Below are positions 46,785-59,800 of a stretch of DNA of 64,000 bases, piece after piece. Each line of letters begins with the position of its first letter. The first letter of the stretch is position 1. Under the pieces are notes generated by a model. That model searched no databases. It was given only the letters and a program-made list of their open reading frames with translations, and was not told the origin of the DNA. The stretch comes from Conus ventricosus (lineage: Eukaryota > Mollusca > Gastropoda > Neogastropoda > Conidae). Location of the stretch: the NCBI GenBank assembly GCA_018398815.1, contig CM031602.1, forward strand, positions 99,148,208 through 99,212,207, read 5' to 3'. The position numbers and the translations under genes were made by a program.

Positions 46785-47010
46785 CCGTGTGGTGTGTATG
46801 TGGTGGGTTTTGGGGTGTGTGTGTGTGGGTGGTGTGTGTGTTTTTGGTTGGGTGTGGGGTTGTTTTGGGGTGTGGTGTGGGGGTGTGTGTGTGGCCGTGC
46901 GTGCTTTGCGTGCGTGTGGGGGGGTTGGGTGTGGGTGTGTGTTTTGGTGTGTGTGTGTGTGGGGGGGTGTGTGTGTTTTGTGTGTGGGGTTGTGTGTGGT
47001 TTGTGTGTTT
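46785..47010. repeat. Degraded (GT)n tract
   Basis: GT repeats with GGGG and TTTT blocks replacing GT units. Confidence 0.85.
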
Positions 47011-47157
47011 TGTCCGTTTTGTAAAAGACGCCCTACTAAAATGCGTCCTCAGTCGGTTCTGATCGATCGTGACAAAAGTACAGTTTCGTGACGCATCAAG
47101 CGGAGGGAAAACCGTGGCCTACCCCAATCCTGTTTTTTGGGAGGGGTGGGGGGCTTG

Positions 47158-47320
47158 GGGTGCGTGTGCTTGGTGTCAGCGCGCGCGCGCGTTGGTGTGT
47201 GGGTGTGTGTGTGTTGTGTGTGTGTGGGCGTGTGTTTTGTGTGTGTGTGTGTGGGGTGTGTGTGTGTGTGTGTGTGTTGGGTGTGTGTTGGGGTGTGTGG
47301 TGTGAGCTTTGTGTGTAGTA
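47158..47320. repeat. Degraded (GT)n tract
   Basis: GT repeats with GCGCGC and GGGG/TTTT blocks. Confidence 0.87.
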
Positions 47321-47439
47321 AAAGTATTTTAAATTTTTTCTCTTTCAAAAACTTTTGGTAATTTAGAAAAAGAAAGGAGAGATAAAACAGCAAATAGAGG
47401 GGATAAAAAGGTTTTTTCATTTTTGTTTTAAAAATTTGT

Positions 47440-47472
47440 TGTGTGTGTGTGTTTTGGTGTGTTTGTGTGTTT

Positions 47473-47503
<31 letters not shown>

Positions 47504-47535
47504 TGTTTTTGTGTGGGGTTGTGGGGGAGGGGGGG
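47440..47535. repeat. Degraded (GT)n tract running into G-rich DNA
   Basis: GT repeats with TTTT blocks, ending in gggggaggggggggg. Confidence 0.85.
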
Positions 47536-48317
47536 GGGCCGGGGAAAAGGGGCAGAGGGGGTTTGTACAAAAACATCGGGGAAAAAATTAGAAAACAAAA
47601 AAAACCAAACCCAAACCCTTTACACACCAACAATTTCAGAAAAAAGCAAATACCTGGGGGGATAAAAATAAAGCAGAAAGTAACATTTAAAAGAAAAATT
47701 CAATTTTCAGAAAATATATCGGGTACAGCATGCCTGATAAAGGTGGCAAAAATTTTCCTTGAGAAAAAATTACATTCGAAACAAAACTTGTCTCTTGTCA
47801 ATTTTTTTTTCCCCACAATGCTTTTGTTCCCAGAGCTATTTTTAGTTCAAAAAGAAATCCAGTTTAAAATCGATGAAATATTGACACGACTTTCTGTTTT
47901 TGATGCATATCGAAATGTGCGAGGGGGATGTTTTTGGAAATGTTAAATTACAAAAAGAGGATTATTTTGGGGTCTGAACATGAGAAACAGCTTTTTTCTG
48001 AATTCAAAATTTTTCCCAAAGTTTTTTGGTTTAAGATTTTTGCTCTCTTTAAAAGTGAAGGGTTTGGGAAAATTTTTTTGGGACCCTCTTTTCCTTTTCC
48101 CCCAGCCCCTTTTTTTGCAATCTGTCAGCAAGTTCATTGCCCGAATTCCACAGTTTTAAAGGGAAAACCCAAAAAAATTACATTTGTTGCTTTAAAAAAG
48201 GGCCCGTGGTTTTAAATGTTAAATTTTTCCTTTTCAAAATAAAGTTAATCTGAATTTGAATTAAAAAAATTTAAATCGATTGTAACACTGACAGCAAAAT
48301 CTACAAAAAAACAAAAA

Positions 48318-48370
48318 GGGTGTGTGTGTGTTTTTGTGTGTGTGTTGTGTGTGTGTTTTGTGTGTGTGTG

Positions 48371-48417
<47 letters not shown>

Positions 48418-48435
48418 TGGTGTGTGGTGTGTGCC
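48318..48435. repeat. Degraded (GT)n tract
   Basis: GT repeats with TTTT blocks. Confidence 0.88.
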
Positions 48436-48696
48436 CGGGGGGGAAGGGGGAAGGGACTTACTGTAAAAAACGGTGGGGTCTAAATTGAAAATGCAACAGT
48501 GCATTTATATAAAACAGTGCATTATATCAACAGTGCATATATATTTCAACAGTGCATATATTCCTTTGGGAAATATGTGTGCATCCTTGCTTTGGCATGG
48601 TGGGGTCGGGGTTGATTTTTTCGGGGGGAAGCTTTCATTTAATTTCCTTTATTGTAATTGATAAAAATACTTTTTTCTTTGTCGTGTTGATATTCT

Positions 48697-48868
48697 CTCC
48701 CCTCTCCCCTTCTCCTCTCTCTCTCTATCCCTCTCTCTCTCCCCTTTACCTCTCTTCCCCTCGTCCCCCTCTCTCTCTGTCACTGTCGGGTCTGGCTCTC
48801 TCTCTCCTTCTTCTTCTCTCCCCTCTCTCCCCTCCCCTCTCCCCCCTCTTCCCCTTTTCTCTCTCCCG
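48697..48868. repeat. CT/C-rich tract
   Basis: CT and CCCC mixture with ctgtcactgtcgggtctgg interruption. Confidence 0.85.
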
Positions 48869-48869
48869 G

Positions 48870-49809
48870 GTATGAAAAAAAAATGGGGTATATTCCCAAG
48901 GTGGGGTTTTTACATCACAACACTGATTGACGACCGTTTTCCTAAAAGACTGAAAAAACCGGGCACCCATTCCTAGGTTTTGGGGAGCTCCTCTTTTCCT
49001 TTTCCCCGAACACAAAAAGCAGCCTTTTTTTCCACTCACCTGGCCCTTCCTGTCACGCTGCCAGCCCTTTGGGAAAATTTTCCAGCCTTCGCCACCTCCC
49101 TTTTTTCCAAACCTCTTTAAACCCCCGCTGTTTGACCTGAAACTGGCCCGGGTTTTTTTGGCCCTTTGTGAGGGGACAGCCATTGCGGGGCCAAAAACCC
49201 GTGACTCAACCTTTTTCCCTTTTTGGGTCCCTCCGGGGTCCTCGGGGTGTGAGGCAGCCTTTGACGTTTTTTCCGGGGTTTACTTTTTCTGTGAAGCTGG
49301 GGCGCACACTTTGCCCTTCACGTTGGGTTGTTTTTCCCACGGGGGACTGTTTTGATGGCATTTGGATGAGGATTTTTTGCCCCCCAATCGTCCCTGTCCG
49401 CCGGATAATTTCCTGGGGGGACAGTGGCAGGTCAGTTTCTTCCTGATTTGAAACGCAAAATAGAACCCAATCTGTCATGGTCCTTTTAGATTTTTTTTTC
49501 AGACTTTTTATTTTCCTCAGTGGGCTTAATAAAGTATATAAATTTCTTTAAATTTATGGGGCCAGTCAACGACAGGGGTATGTTTTGGGGAAAGGGATTT
49601 AAATTGAAACCGGTCCCCCAAAGACTTTTAAAAAACTAAAATTTAAAAGAATTCATTCATGTCCATGACAAAAAAAACTCGTATCTAAAACGACGTTTAT
49701 GCTGAGCCTTTTGTATTTTCAACAAAATTAACCCCGGGAAAAAAGGGGGGGAGAGGTTTGGGAACAAAATAAACATCAGTTGGATTTAATTTCCTTTTTG
49801 GGAATAAAT
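48870..49809. other. Low-quality unassigned DNA
   Basis: Minus-strand open stretches (48746-49183 and 49206-49478) contain a Cys-rich bit (KKGCFLCSGKRKRG). I cannot assign it with confidence; a transposase C-terminal zinc-binding region is one possibility. Confidence 0.35.
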
Positions 49810-50060
49810 TGTACAAACTTCCCGAATTCTTTCAACAAACACGGGTTTCCGGAATAATTGAAACCGAATTTTCAAAAATTTTTTTCAAAAAAACCATTTT
49901 TTCCGGAATCTTTGGAAACGAATTACAGAATTCTTTCAACAAACACAGGGTGCCGGAAATTTACAAACTTACAAAATTCTTTTCAAAAAACACGGGGTCC
50001 CGGGAATCATTGTACGAACTTACGGGAATTTCTTTCAACAAAACAGGGTGCCCCATGGGG
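49810..50060. repeat. About 50-bp tandem repeat derived from Penelope RT sequence
   Basis: About 5 copies of a unit containing gaattctttcaacaaacacg and ggtcccggaatcattgtacaaac. The last copy (about 50022-50052) runs in frame into PMGAP, the start of the next RT motif. Confidence 0.78.
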
Positions 50061-51112
50061 GCGCCGGGGAAACCCGATCGTTGCCAACATCTTCATGGGG
50101 CTCTGAAAAAAAAAGGCGGGGGCCTCCTTCCATCCCCCCCCCCCCCCCGTAAACGGGGGGACGCACTTTGGGGATGCCCACTATGGCTCTCCCTGAAGAA
50201 AAGGGTGGTGGGTTTCTAAAAAGCCACTAAAACAACCGCACCCTGCCATCAAATTCCCCCGGGAGGTAGGGGGAAAAACGCAGTATCGCCATGGGGGGAA
50301 ACCCGGGAAATCTCCAGAGGGGGGTGACTCCCTATTTTTTTAAAAGTTTTCCGAAAGCCCACCACAGATCGGGCCTCCTCTACACCCTTTCAACCATTGG
50401 CAACAAACTGGAGGGATCAGGATTTCGCTTAAAACCGAGCCAACCCCATCTGTTCCACCGAAGAACTGCGGGAGGGACTCCACCACCTCCAAGACTGCTC
50501 ACGTCCCCTAAGGGGGCCCTTGAACTCGGGGGAAAGCAAGAAGTTCTCTCCCCCCCCCCTTCTCCCAACCCCCAAAGGGCCCCCCGCCAAGCCCAACCAT
50601 CCCCTATTTCGAGGTTTTACAGCCCCCCTTTTTTACGTAAATCGGGAAAAAAAACGGGTGGGGTCCCCTTCCAAGCCATAAAAACCCCTTCAGCACTTAT
50701 GGCCCCAAAAAGCCCAAAAATAGTCCCCGGGCCCAAATTCAGGGGCAATCTACGAAAACCCAACTGCGGTTGTTCCCAAGTCGTATGTGGGTGAAACAAA
50801 AAGAGCGGTGAATTTTGACCATTTCGTATGTGGGGGAAACAAAAAAGTAAAACTGATTTTCCGGGCAAAGAAAAACCAAAGGGGCCCTAAATTGGTTTGG
50901 GGAACACGGGGGATCACCAACGGAAATTTTTCCCTCCAGTGACAACATAAAGGTCCGGGCCCAAAAAGGGGACCAGATGGTTCCAGAGGGGGGTAAAGGA
51001 GGCCATCTAATCGCGGCCCCCCACCCCAAACCCCCTAAATGGAGACAGGGGGAGACACTCCTGCCGCCCGGTTTACAACCCCCTATTTTGGGGCAATTTA
51101 GTGAGCTCGACT
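50022..51112 (+). pseudogene. Penelope-like element: RT end and GIY-YIG endonuclease
   Basis: Reverse transcriptase fragments GCPMGAP and NPIVANIFMGL (about 50040-50103), LKKRVVGF (about 50193-50216), and FRKPTTDR (about 50349). Endonuclease fragments are YVGETKRAV (about 50782-50810) and the distinctive C-terminal RWFQRGVKEAI followed by NPLNGDRGRH and VYNPLF (50975-51100). RT followed by a GIY-YIG nuclease is the signature of Penelope-like elements. Frame changes are frequent, much of it likely from base-calling error, so I cannot say whether the true copy is intact. Confidence 0.75.
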
Positions 51113-51349
51113 CAGGCTTGAGCACCAAACACATTTTCACCGGTTAGTCGAACAGTGTAAATGAAGACGCCGGAGGTACAAAAAGGGCTCCATTTTCGCC
51201 AATTTTATCTTGAGGGGCCCGGGAAACGAATTTTTAGTCAACTAACAGTTTTCCCCTTTTAAAAAAAGGGGGGAAAAAAGGGGGGAAAAAAGCTACTGTT
51301 TACGGGGAGGGTTATCATACAGTATGCATTAGGGAGTTTCTCGGTCAGT

Positions 51350-54300
51350 AAAGCCCAGTCTTTCCCCCCCTGCCGCGGGGGTCGGGGGGGAAAAGTGGAT
51401 GAGGAAACGCCTTTTTTCTCTCCAGGCTCTTCGGGTTGGGGGGGGGGGCTGGCTTAGGAGATCGGGCCCGGGGCATTTTGGCCCATTCCTCTATTTGTCG
51501 ACCAGCTCTTTCTCTGCCGTCCTGGGTTGCGCCCCCCTTTAAACGGCCCTTGAAGGAGGGTTTTTGGAGGGGTGTTGTGACAAATTTTGACTGGGCCAAA
51601 CCTTGCCATTTTCCGTCGTTTGAGGGTTGTCAGAAGGGGTTTCGCGGTCCCGACCGCTTAGTGCCCGGGTTTCCGGGCAAATAATCATTGGTCTTTGTTC
51701 TGTGTAGGAATCCCGGGGGAATTTCCTCGGGCACCTGGTCTAAAACGCCTGTTTTCTTTTTTCTGTTTGGGCCCTTTCAGTGTCCATGTCTCGCAACCAT
51801 ATAAGGGGATGGAGCCCATTTATTTACTTGTAAACCCGGGAAATTGTGTTGGAATTTGATTTTGCCCCCCCCACACTCTGTTAAATTTGGGGAAAATCGC
51901 TGCTGTTGCGGATTTTGATTTTGTTTCGGATTTTTGCTGTGGGGGTGCCATTTTAGGAAAAGGTTTTCCCCAAAGTACCTGAAGCGGGTTTATTTTCCAG
52001 GGGCCCCCCCCCCAAACCAAAATTCATGGTTATGTTGGCCTGCTTTTTAGTCTCTTTGACCTTGCCTTTGATTTCTCTTTTGCTGCCCTCCATGCCTTTA
52101 GGGAAAAACCCTTGCTTTTGGGTGACAAGTCTGTTTTGAGATCCTGGATTTCCCCCCCGGGGGTTTTGTCCCCCCCTTGGGGTAAATATCGTCTGCGAAA
52201 GGGAAGGGTTTGCAGCCCGGCCTGCCCCAAATGTGTTGGAGGGGGTGGTGTTCCCAAGGGTCTCTTGCGGTTTTCTTTTCCAGAAAGATGTTAAAAAGGA
52301 AACTGGGGTTTAGTAGGTACCCCTTCCCTGACCCGACGGGGGTTCGCGTCGGGGAAAAACGGGCCCCTGCGGCTTTGAGAAGTACTGTGCTGCTGGGTTT
52401 TTCGTAGAGGGTTTGGTGATTTGGACGAGCCTCTCATCAATGTTGAATCTTGAAAAACCTCCTGGGCCCTTTGGTGCCCCACCCGGGTTTCAAAATCCCT
52501 TTTTAAATCAATAAAGTTGTGAAAGGGTTTTTTTGGTTTGTTTTGATGTTTTAATCAGGACTGGGCAGTTAAAATTTGTTCCCCAGGGGCCCCCCCCCCT
52601 TCTAAAACCCTGCTTTGTTCTTCTGATAGCATTCCCCAGCCGGGAAATTTCGGGCGGTTGGAGGAGCAAGCTTAAATTTTTGCGGGGGTGGCTGTTTTCA
52701 GACTTAATCCGAAAATTTTGGCTTTGGGTTTTGAGGCTGCCTTTCTTGGGAAAGGGGAACACCAGTGACTGGGCCCACTCATTTGGGCCCCACTTCTTTT
52801 CTGTCCAGTTTTTTGACAAAGCATTGTTATTGCCTCTGGGGTCTCTTTCCCCCTTTTCACAAGCTAAACGGGGACATTGTCCCTGGGGGGTTTTTCCCTG
52901 GTTTCCCAACTCGGGGATCGGGGCCTAAACCCTCCTCCGCCCAGTACTTGGAGCCCCGTTCCGGCCCGGGGGGTCGGGGGTTTTTTCCTTTCAAAATGGT
53001 TTTCCCTGGGTGAGCGGGTAATTGTAAGGCCCTCAAGTATTCGGGCCACATCTTCATTTTTTCTTCTTTCTCTGTAAAGTAGCTTGCCACCCTTTTTCTT
53101 TGTTGACCGTGATTTTGTCTGTAAGTCTTATTGGGGGGCTTGAGTGGTTGTAGGTTCTTTGGGGGTTTCCCCCTGTTTCCTTTCCCTTTTTCCGTTTGGG
53201 GCTTTGCACTGCCCCCCTTTCTATCCAATTTTCATGGTGTCTTCTTTCTTCTTCCGGGAACCCCCCTCTGTTCCCCTGTTGGTACTGCACCCTGGTTTTT
53301 GGCTGGAGTGTTTCTTTCCTCTTGGGTTCCCGTCTCTTGTCACATAGATTTTTAAACCTGTTTGAAACCCAAGGGGGTTTCTTCTTCTGTTTTTTTTCCC
53401 AAAACTTTTTTCAGCGGTTGTAGTTAGCACCTCTTTGAGAAATAGCAAGGGGGGTCTACATCGCTGCCCAAACTAATTTTGAGGGCAGAAAACTTCCGGC
53501 CTACTTGGGGCAAGGAACATTTTTGCAATTTCGGGGTCTTTCAACTTCTCAAAGGTCAAAAGCGAATGCGGGGGGTTTTTTTGGACAACGTTTACATTTT
53601 AGTTTGAGCTTAAAAGGTTTGGCCAGGAAAAAGATCGTAAATCGCTCCCAATGTGGGGCCCCTGGGAATGTTCTTGTTTTTGCTTTTTTGATGCTGGGAC
53701 TTGTGGGTTGTGGCCCAAATGAAGTTTTGGGTTTGTGAACTTGTCCAGTTGGGGTCCCCAGGTTGTGATTCTGGACACTTTGGGGGGGGGAGGGGGTTTG
53801 GCTGGGTTTCTTTTGATGGTTTTTTTGGAAAAACTCCGCAGTCCTAAGGCCCCTGTCTTTGGGTTTCCCCCAACGCCAAATTTTTCCTGCTTTTTCCTCC
53901 CCAAATTTCCGGTAAGCTTCGGGGCCCAACCTTGGCTTTTCGTCTCCCTGGATTATGAGCATGTCTTTCTATGGCCCCTTTTGCTATGAGGGTTTGCCCA
54001 ACGGCTGGTAGAACTCCTCTTTTTCCTTGCGTCATGGTCTAAAGTTGGAGTTTGGGCCTGGGGTTCGTCGGTTAGGGGGTTTTGGAGAGAAAAGGGAAAG
54101 GGAATTTGAGTCTGCTTAAATTTGGGGTGTGCAGCTGATGACACTCCCTGAAATTTTCCCTTTCCGTACGGGGAAGGCCCCCCCGCATTTCTTGTATTTT
54201 CTCTTCCCCGGGAAAAACCGGGGATTTTATGTCCTTTTTTTGGGTTTTTTTCCTGAACCCAAAGTCCATCGGGATTTGCACAGCCCCTTTGATTTCCCAG

Positions 54301-54400
54301 CGTTTAGCCTTCATTTCGGGGGAAAGTTTTGTGCTTGCCACAGGCTAAAGGGTGCGAACTTTTCCATTTCCCGAGGGTTTTGTGCTTTGGGGGGTTTTAG
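51350..54400 (-). mobile_element. RTE-like LINE (endonuclease-RT), low-quality sequence
   Basis: Minus-strand fragments in RTE order. Endonuclease end: RGLRTAEFF (about 53830) and KTRTFPGA (about 53680). Pre-RT: KMKMWPEYLRALQL (about 53030-53070). RT motif 1: WAQSLVFPFPKKGSL (about 52735-52780). Then RTKQGFRRGGGP (about 52590-52625), FNIDERLVQI (about 52425-52455), and LFNIFLEKK (motif B end, about 52275-52300). The catalytic box is read as FAEDIY (about 52185-52205). C-terminal PLYGCETWTL (about 51785-51815) and LLTTLKRRKMARFG followed by LLQGPFKGGRNPGRQRKSW (51500-51640). The gene is recognisable end to end, though the exact clade is inferred. Confidence 0.78.
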
Positions 54401-55150
54401 GTTGAGGGTTTTTCATCCGTACCCATTTGTCCCCCCCACCTAAAGGGGTTGAGTCATTGGGACACACGGTCGTTTTTAACCCGGGGCCCCCAAACCGATC
54501 GGGCTTGGTTTTCCTTTTGCTTCCTCATCTTGCCCTTTTCAGGGGGCTTGTTAAACTTGGGGGCGCCCATCCCCTCTCCAACCCGGCCCACAGCCATAGT
54601 CGGGCAGAAAAAGGGAGGGGTACGCCCCTCGGTCGTGTACATTTAAGCCGTTAAAGCCCCAACGGGGGGCCCTTCGCCCTGGTCGGGGGGCCGTTTTGCG
54701 GGCGGGCCTTCCCCCCCAATGGTGCAGGGGTAAAACCACCCCCCCTAAAGGTTGTTTAGCCCGCCAGCTGAAGGGGTTTCCCGGGGGTTGGGGCGTTTGT
54801 AGCCAAAAAGGCTTTGGGGCCCCCCCCTCTAAAGCGGTTTTGGGGGTGTGGCGCTTGGAGAACAGGGGTGTTTTTAAAGCCCGCCAGCTAAAAGGGGTTT
54901 TCCCGGGGTGGCCCCTTGGGAAACCCAACACGAAAGAGTTTTGGGGGGGTGGGGGGAAAACATTTTACAACCTTTAAAAAGGGGCCACGACATTTTTGAA
55001 TTTGGACGGTTGTACATTTTAATTTGTAAAACAGGGGCAAAAGGGTTTAATTTTTCCGGGTGGAAAAAATTTTGTGTTTTTTAAAAAATTTCACGGGTTC
55101 AGAGAGAGTTACCCCCCCTGTTTGCACAATTTCTTTCCTACTACGAGCTT
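54401..55150. other. Low-quality unassigned DNA with a short repeat
   Basis: agcccgccagctaaaagggg, ttttcccgggg occurs twice (about 54759 and 54877). No gene recognised. Confidence 0.45.
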
Positions 55151-55164
55151 GTAGAAAGTGGACC

Positions 55165-55245
55165 CTATCTTTCTCCCCTTTTCCCTCTCTCCCCCTCCCC
55201 CTCTCCTCCCCTTCTTTCTCTCTCTCCCCTCTCTCTCTCCCAAAG
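55165..55245. repeat. CT/C-rich tract
   Basis: Mixed CT and CCCC. Confidence 0.85.
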
Positions 55246-55879
55246 ATGTTTTTGGTTGGGGTTTTGGTGCTGTGTGAATGACTGTCTAAATCTTTTTTTT
55301 AAAATTTTGGGATGCGTGTTACATTTTTTTCTTACACGCACACCCCACTCTGCGAACTTCAAGCATTAAAAACCCGGGTCTCACCTTTAAATCTTTTGTA
55401 AAATTGATGGGCAAAAAATTCAATCCCACACCACCACAAGGTGGAGAACAATTTTTTTTACATTAACTTTAGATGTCATGCACGGGGGAATTTAAACCCG
55501 TCAGATATCGATACACCCCACGACACGTTTGAAAGGTCGTTTTTTAAACAAAAACCAAAGGGTTTTCAAAAACGGGGGAGCTTTATCCATCAAAAATTGA
55601 AACACCCCAAACCCCCAAAACCCTTTGCAGATAAATATTTCATTTAAAACATTTTTAGTATAACCTCATTGGCAAGACCTGGGGGGGCCCCCCGTCAGTA
55701 GGGGCCCAACAAAACACACCCAACACATTTGGGCTGCACCAACCCCAAGTAGTCTATAGAACCAACCAGGGAAACCCACGGGGAAAGCACAGCCGCCCCA
55801 AAACCAGTTAAAAGCAAAGTTTCCAGGATCAGCAAACTACCCCGGGAAACTCCCAAAAACAAAAAAAGTTATTAAAATT

Positions 55880-56130
55880 TGAAGTCTCAAAAATGGTAGA
55901 GCAAACTACGCCCAAACTACCGATAAACACATTGAATTGTAGTCCCACAGGATCCCCAAAAAAAGTAGGGCCGAACCCCGATGAACACATTTTGAATTGT
56001 GGTCCCACGGGGTAAGCAAACTATGACGCACTACCGATGAAACAGTGTGGTCCCACGGGGTTTCAGCAAACTATGACCCCTTACCGATAAACACGGGTTA
56101 AATGTGGCCCCACGGGGGCGGGCAAACTAG
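55880..56130. repeat. About 60-bp tandem repeat, 4-5 copies
   Basis: gcaaactatgacgcactacc, gatgaacacattgaattgtg, gtcccacggggt in degraded form. Copy boundaries are blurred by indels. Confidence 0.75.
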
Positions 56131-56764
56131 GGACCCCACACCGCCCAAAGCCGCCAGCCCTCCACACATTTGGGCCCGAGCAGCGACGAAAAAAAAAAAA
56201 TACAGCCCCAGGCCGGATTTCTGGCCTCCCCCGTATTTCTTTCTCTCTCGCCCCTTTTTTGTTACGCCCCATCATACTATTTTAATGTTACTTTTAAAGT
56301 ATAATTTAATTTTTAAAATGACGTCAAAAGGGCCCCAAATCATTTTTAAATGCACCCTTTACACCTGTTTTTACATTTTGGTTTTTTTCCAGTTGCCAGA
56401 AAATTTAAAACCCGGGTAGTAAAGAACCCTTTTTTACAATTTTCCCTTTTATAATTTTGTTCACGCCCCAAATTCAGTCCCCTTTCAAAGAACCCCCTTG
56501 GCAATATAAACCCACGCCCTGTTACTTTTTTCGGGAGTTTTTTCTCTTTAAACAGGGGTAAATACAAACCCACTCATAATGAAAGAAATTAGTATCTTTT
56601 TTCTTGGCAATAACAACAGTCATGCTGGGGGGTCACAATCGAATTGGCGGGGGGGAAAGACTTTACGTCGTTCGACGGGTGGTTTAATAGGGGTTAGGGA
56701 AGACGTTTGTTTTCAATAGAAAAAAAGCATCCCCCTTGCATCCCTGCTTAATCAGAAAATTCCC

Positions 56765-56873
56765 CCGTCAATAAGGGGAGGGGAGAGAGAAGAGAAGAAA
56801 AGAGAGAAAGAGAGAGAGGAGAGAGGGGAGAGGAGAGGGGAAAAGAAGGGGAGAGGAGAGAGAGAGAGAGCAA
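56765..56873. repeat. GA-rich tract
   Basis: gagagaga with GGGG and AAA interruptions. Confidence 0.87.
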
Positions 56874-59800
56874 AAAAACTCTGTCATTTAAAGGGGTTTT
56901 TTTTAAAATTTGCCAATGTCGGTGCTGTCTTTATGTTCGGGTGTTTTTTCCCCAGGGGTCAGTGGGGGAACTGAACTGGAGGGCAGGTTTTTGGGGCCGA
57001 GGAAAAAGGGCTGTACAAAATCACAAAACCCTTGAGGAAAGGAGTTTAGAAATTTCAAGGGCAGCCTTGCTTTTTGAGGACGAAATTTATTACTTTGATA
57101 ATGGACCATCATCTTCCACCCCCTGCTGGGGAAAGTCTTTAAAAGAAAAATCTAGGGCAAAATTTTCTTTGAACCGCTGCCCTTTAGGGGCTGCAGTGGG
57201 GTTCAGGGATGAGACCCAGTGTTTTCCCAGACCCACTTCCAGGGGCCCTTGGTGAGGTTACTTTTCTGCCTTTCTTTGTCCTCTCCCAAGGGCTGTCGGG
57301 GGGCCCCGGGCCCTGAGGATAAAGGTTCACTGTGAGCTTTCACATGTCCAGGGTTCAAAACCGGTCCCGGGGGTTTCCCGGTCTGTTTTGCATCCTGACC
57401 ACATGTTGATGGGTTTCTGCATTGGGGCAACAGCTGGATGATGAACGGGGGCGTAAACCCCGTGTGTCCCAACAACCCGCATGGGCCAGGGTCTTTCTTT
57501 TCATTGCAAGACAGAGTTCGTGCCCAAAAAATTTCCCCACATACGTTATTTAGGGAAAAGCCAGCGGCAGCAGACTGAAACCTCAACATCTGTGGAAACC
57601 CAAAACATGCTGGTTTTTTCTGGCTCTTTTAACGTTTTTGATCTCCTATCTCGCTTTTTCCACCCTTTTCCAACCTGGTCATTTTTGACGCCAGTCACAA
57701 AAACCCCATCTCCCACTAACCATTTGAAATACTAAGATATATGGGAAAAAATCTCAAAAGGGGTTGCTGTTGACAGGTTTAAACCCATGAGGGTGGTTTG
57801 AAAAGGGAAAGATTTACAAGTCGCAAACCCCCCACCAAAGTCCCCGGGGGGAAATTTTAAAGCGGTTTCCTCCCCCTGACCCTCCTCAAAACCCGTCACA
57901 GAGTGGCCCGCAGCGGGATTGGCAGTTTTTCCCACACCACGCCCACAGGGCACTACGTGACAGGGTGTGACCTGCACTATCTGCCCCGGGGGCCCCCTGG
58001 GTCACCCACCATACCCGGGTACGCTCTGTTCATTCAGATGTCCCCCCGCTGTGGTTGGGCCCCAAAAATTGCCTGCAGGCTTTGACCCAAAAACTGTCAC
58101 TCCTTTCCCTTTTCCTTTTTCTCCCCTTGTCCCCAGGGGGTACTGGGATCACCCGCTGTACTGCTGTGACTGTTGTCTTTGCCAGTGTTACCTTGCTGGG
58201 CAATGGGTTGAAATTTAAAAATTTTTCCTCCCTCGTGAAGAGAGGAGAAGCATTTGGGGACAAAAACTTAGTGTCTGAGCTTTTTTTGTTTCCAAGTTAC
58301 TAAAGGGGATGTGTTGTTTGGGGGGTGGGGGGGCTGACCCCGGGTACTGGGGCGGTAAAGTTTGGGTAGCAGGTGGTGGAGGGGGGGGGAAACCCCGTCA
58401 CTGGTGTTCCCTGGCAGCTTTCTGTACCCGTTCAGTGTCCAAGGGTCTGCCTTGATTTCCGGGTTTTGGCTATAGTGGGTCACTGTGTTTCCCCTGGCCA
58501 GGCCAAACCCACAGGGTGGGGGAGAAAGGGAGGTTTGGGGCCTCCGCGTCTTGGGGTTGGGGAATTTGGGTTTGTTTTTGTCCACCATACTTCATTTTTT
58601 GACTTGGGCGTTACAAAACCCAGACCAGTTGTGTTCCCTCTCCCTTTAAGGGGGAAATTTGGGGCCCCTGCCAGGGGGTTTAATTTCTGGGTCTTTTGGA
58701 AACACTGCTGATGACATGACCAAAGGCAGGTCAGGTGTACATCTACCTCATCGTTCACACTAACCCCATTGCGTTTTTGTCAACTCAAAAAATCCAAACA
58801 AATTGGGGCTCTGCACGCCGCACCATTTCCCCCTCAGTTTTCCCGACGCCCGTGGCTGTTCCCCGGGGGATGTTCTGGGGCTGCTGATGCCCCCACTCAA
58901 CGTCAGCCTGAAGGGGCAACCGCTTGGGTGTGACAGCCTTTGTCTTGCCCTTTAATTTTGGCGATTGTCCGGTCCCCTATATGTGAACGTGGCCTTTGGG
59001 GGAAAGACGGCCCGGGCACACCCCAAAATTCAAAGTGTGGGTTTCAACGTTAAAAAACGGGTCAAAGGCAAGTTAAAAAAAGGCAAGGGAAAGAAAAAAC
59101 CTGTGGTTTTTAAACATCCACCACTGGCACGAACACTTTTCCAGCTATGGGAAAAAACTAAAAAAAATGATAACGGGCCCTAGATCTCATAGATCATGAA
59201 AAATTTTTCCCCCAAGATGCTGGGCCCCTGGATGAGAATGCAAGAGGTTTCCCAAAATGGTCCACGGTTTTCCGGGGGTTTCTTGGGTGGGGGTTAAAAA
59301 AATGACCCGCCAACCGCAATGTGCCCTTTTGTTTTAAAAAAGATCCCTTAATTTTGGGTGGTTTTTGATGTTTTTTTAGGTCATAAATTTCTTTCATTTC
59401 ATTGGGCCCTCATGACTTTTGCCCAGTTGGGCTTCCCCCGCATGGTTTCTTTACGGGCGTGTGTCATAAAAAAACCCTTTCTTGAGTGGGGATTTGTTTT
59501 GGTAATTTTTATGGAAATTTGGGCAAATGTTCGTGTGTAAAGTGGGCATTTTTTGGGATTTAGATGGTTCTGTAGTATTTTCATGGCTTTTTGTCATGCG
59601 TTGGTTCATTAAAAACCCCTTATTTGTATTGAGGGTGTGTTGTGCTGTGCTGGGAAAGCAAAAACGGGTTAAAGTGTTTACTTAACACTTACATGATCTA
59701 AGATTATCCTGGGTTAAAAAAAAGATGCAAAATTTTTAAAAAACTTTAAAAGATGGGGCACCGCCGTCCCTTTTGCTAAAAATTTTTACTCAGAATTTTC

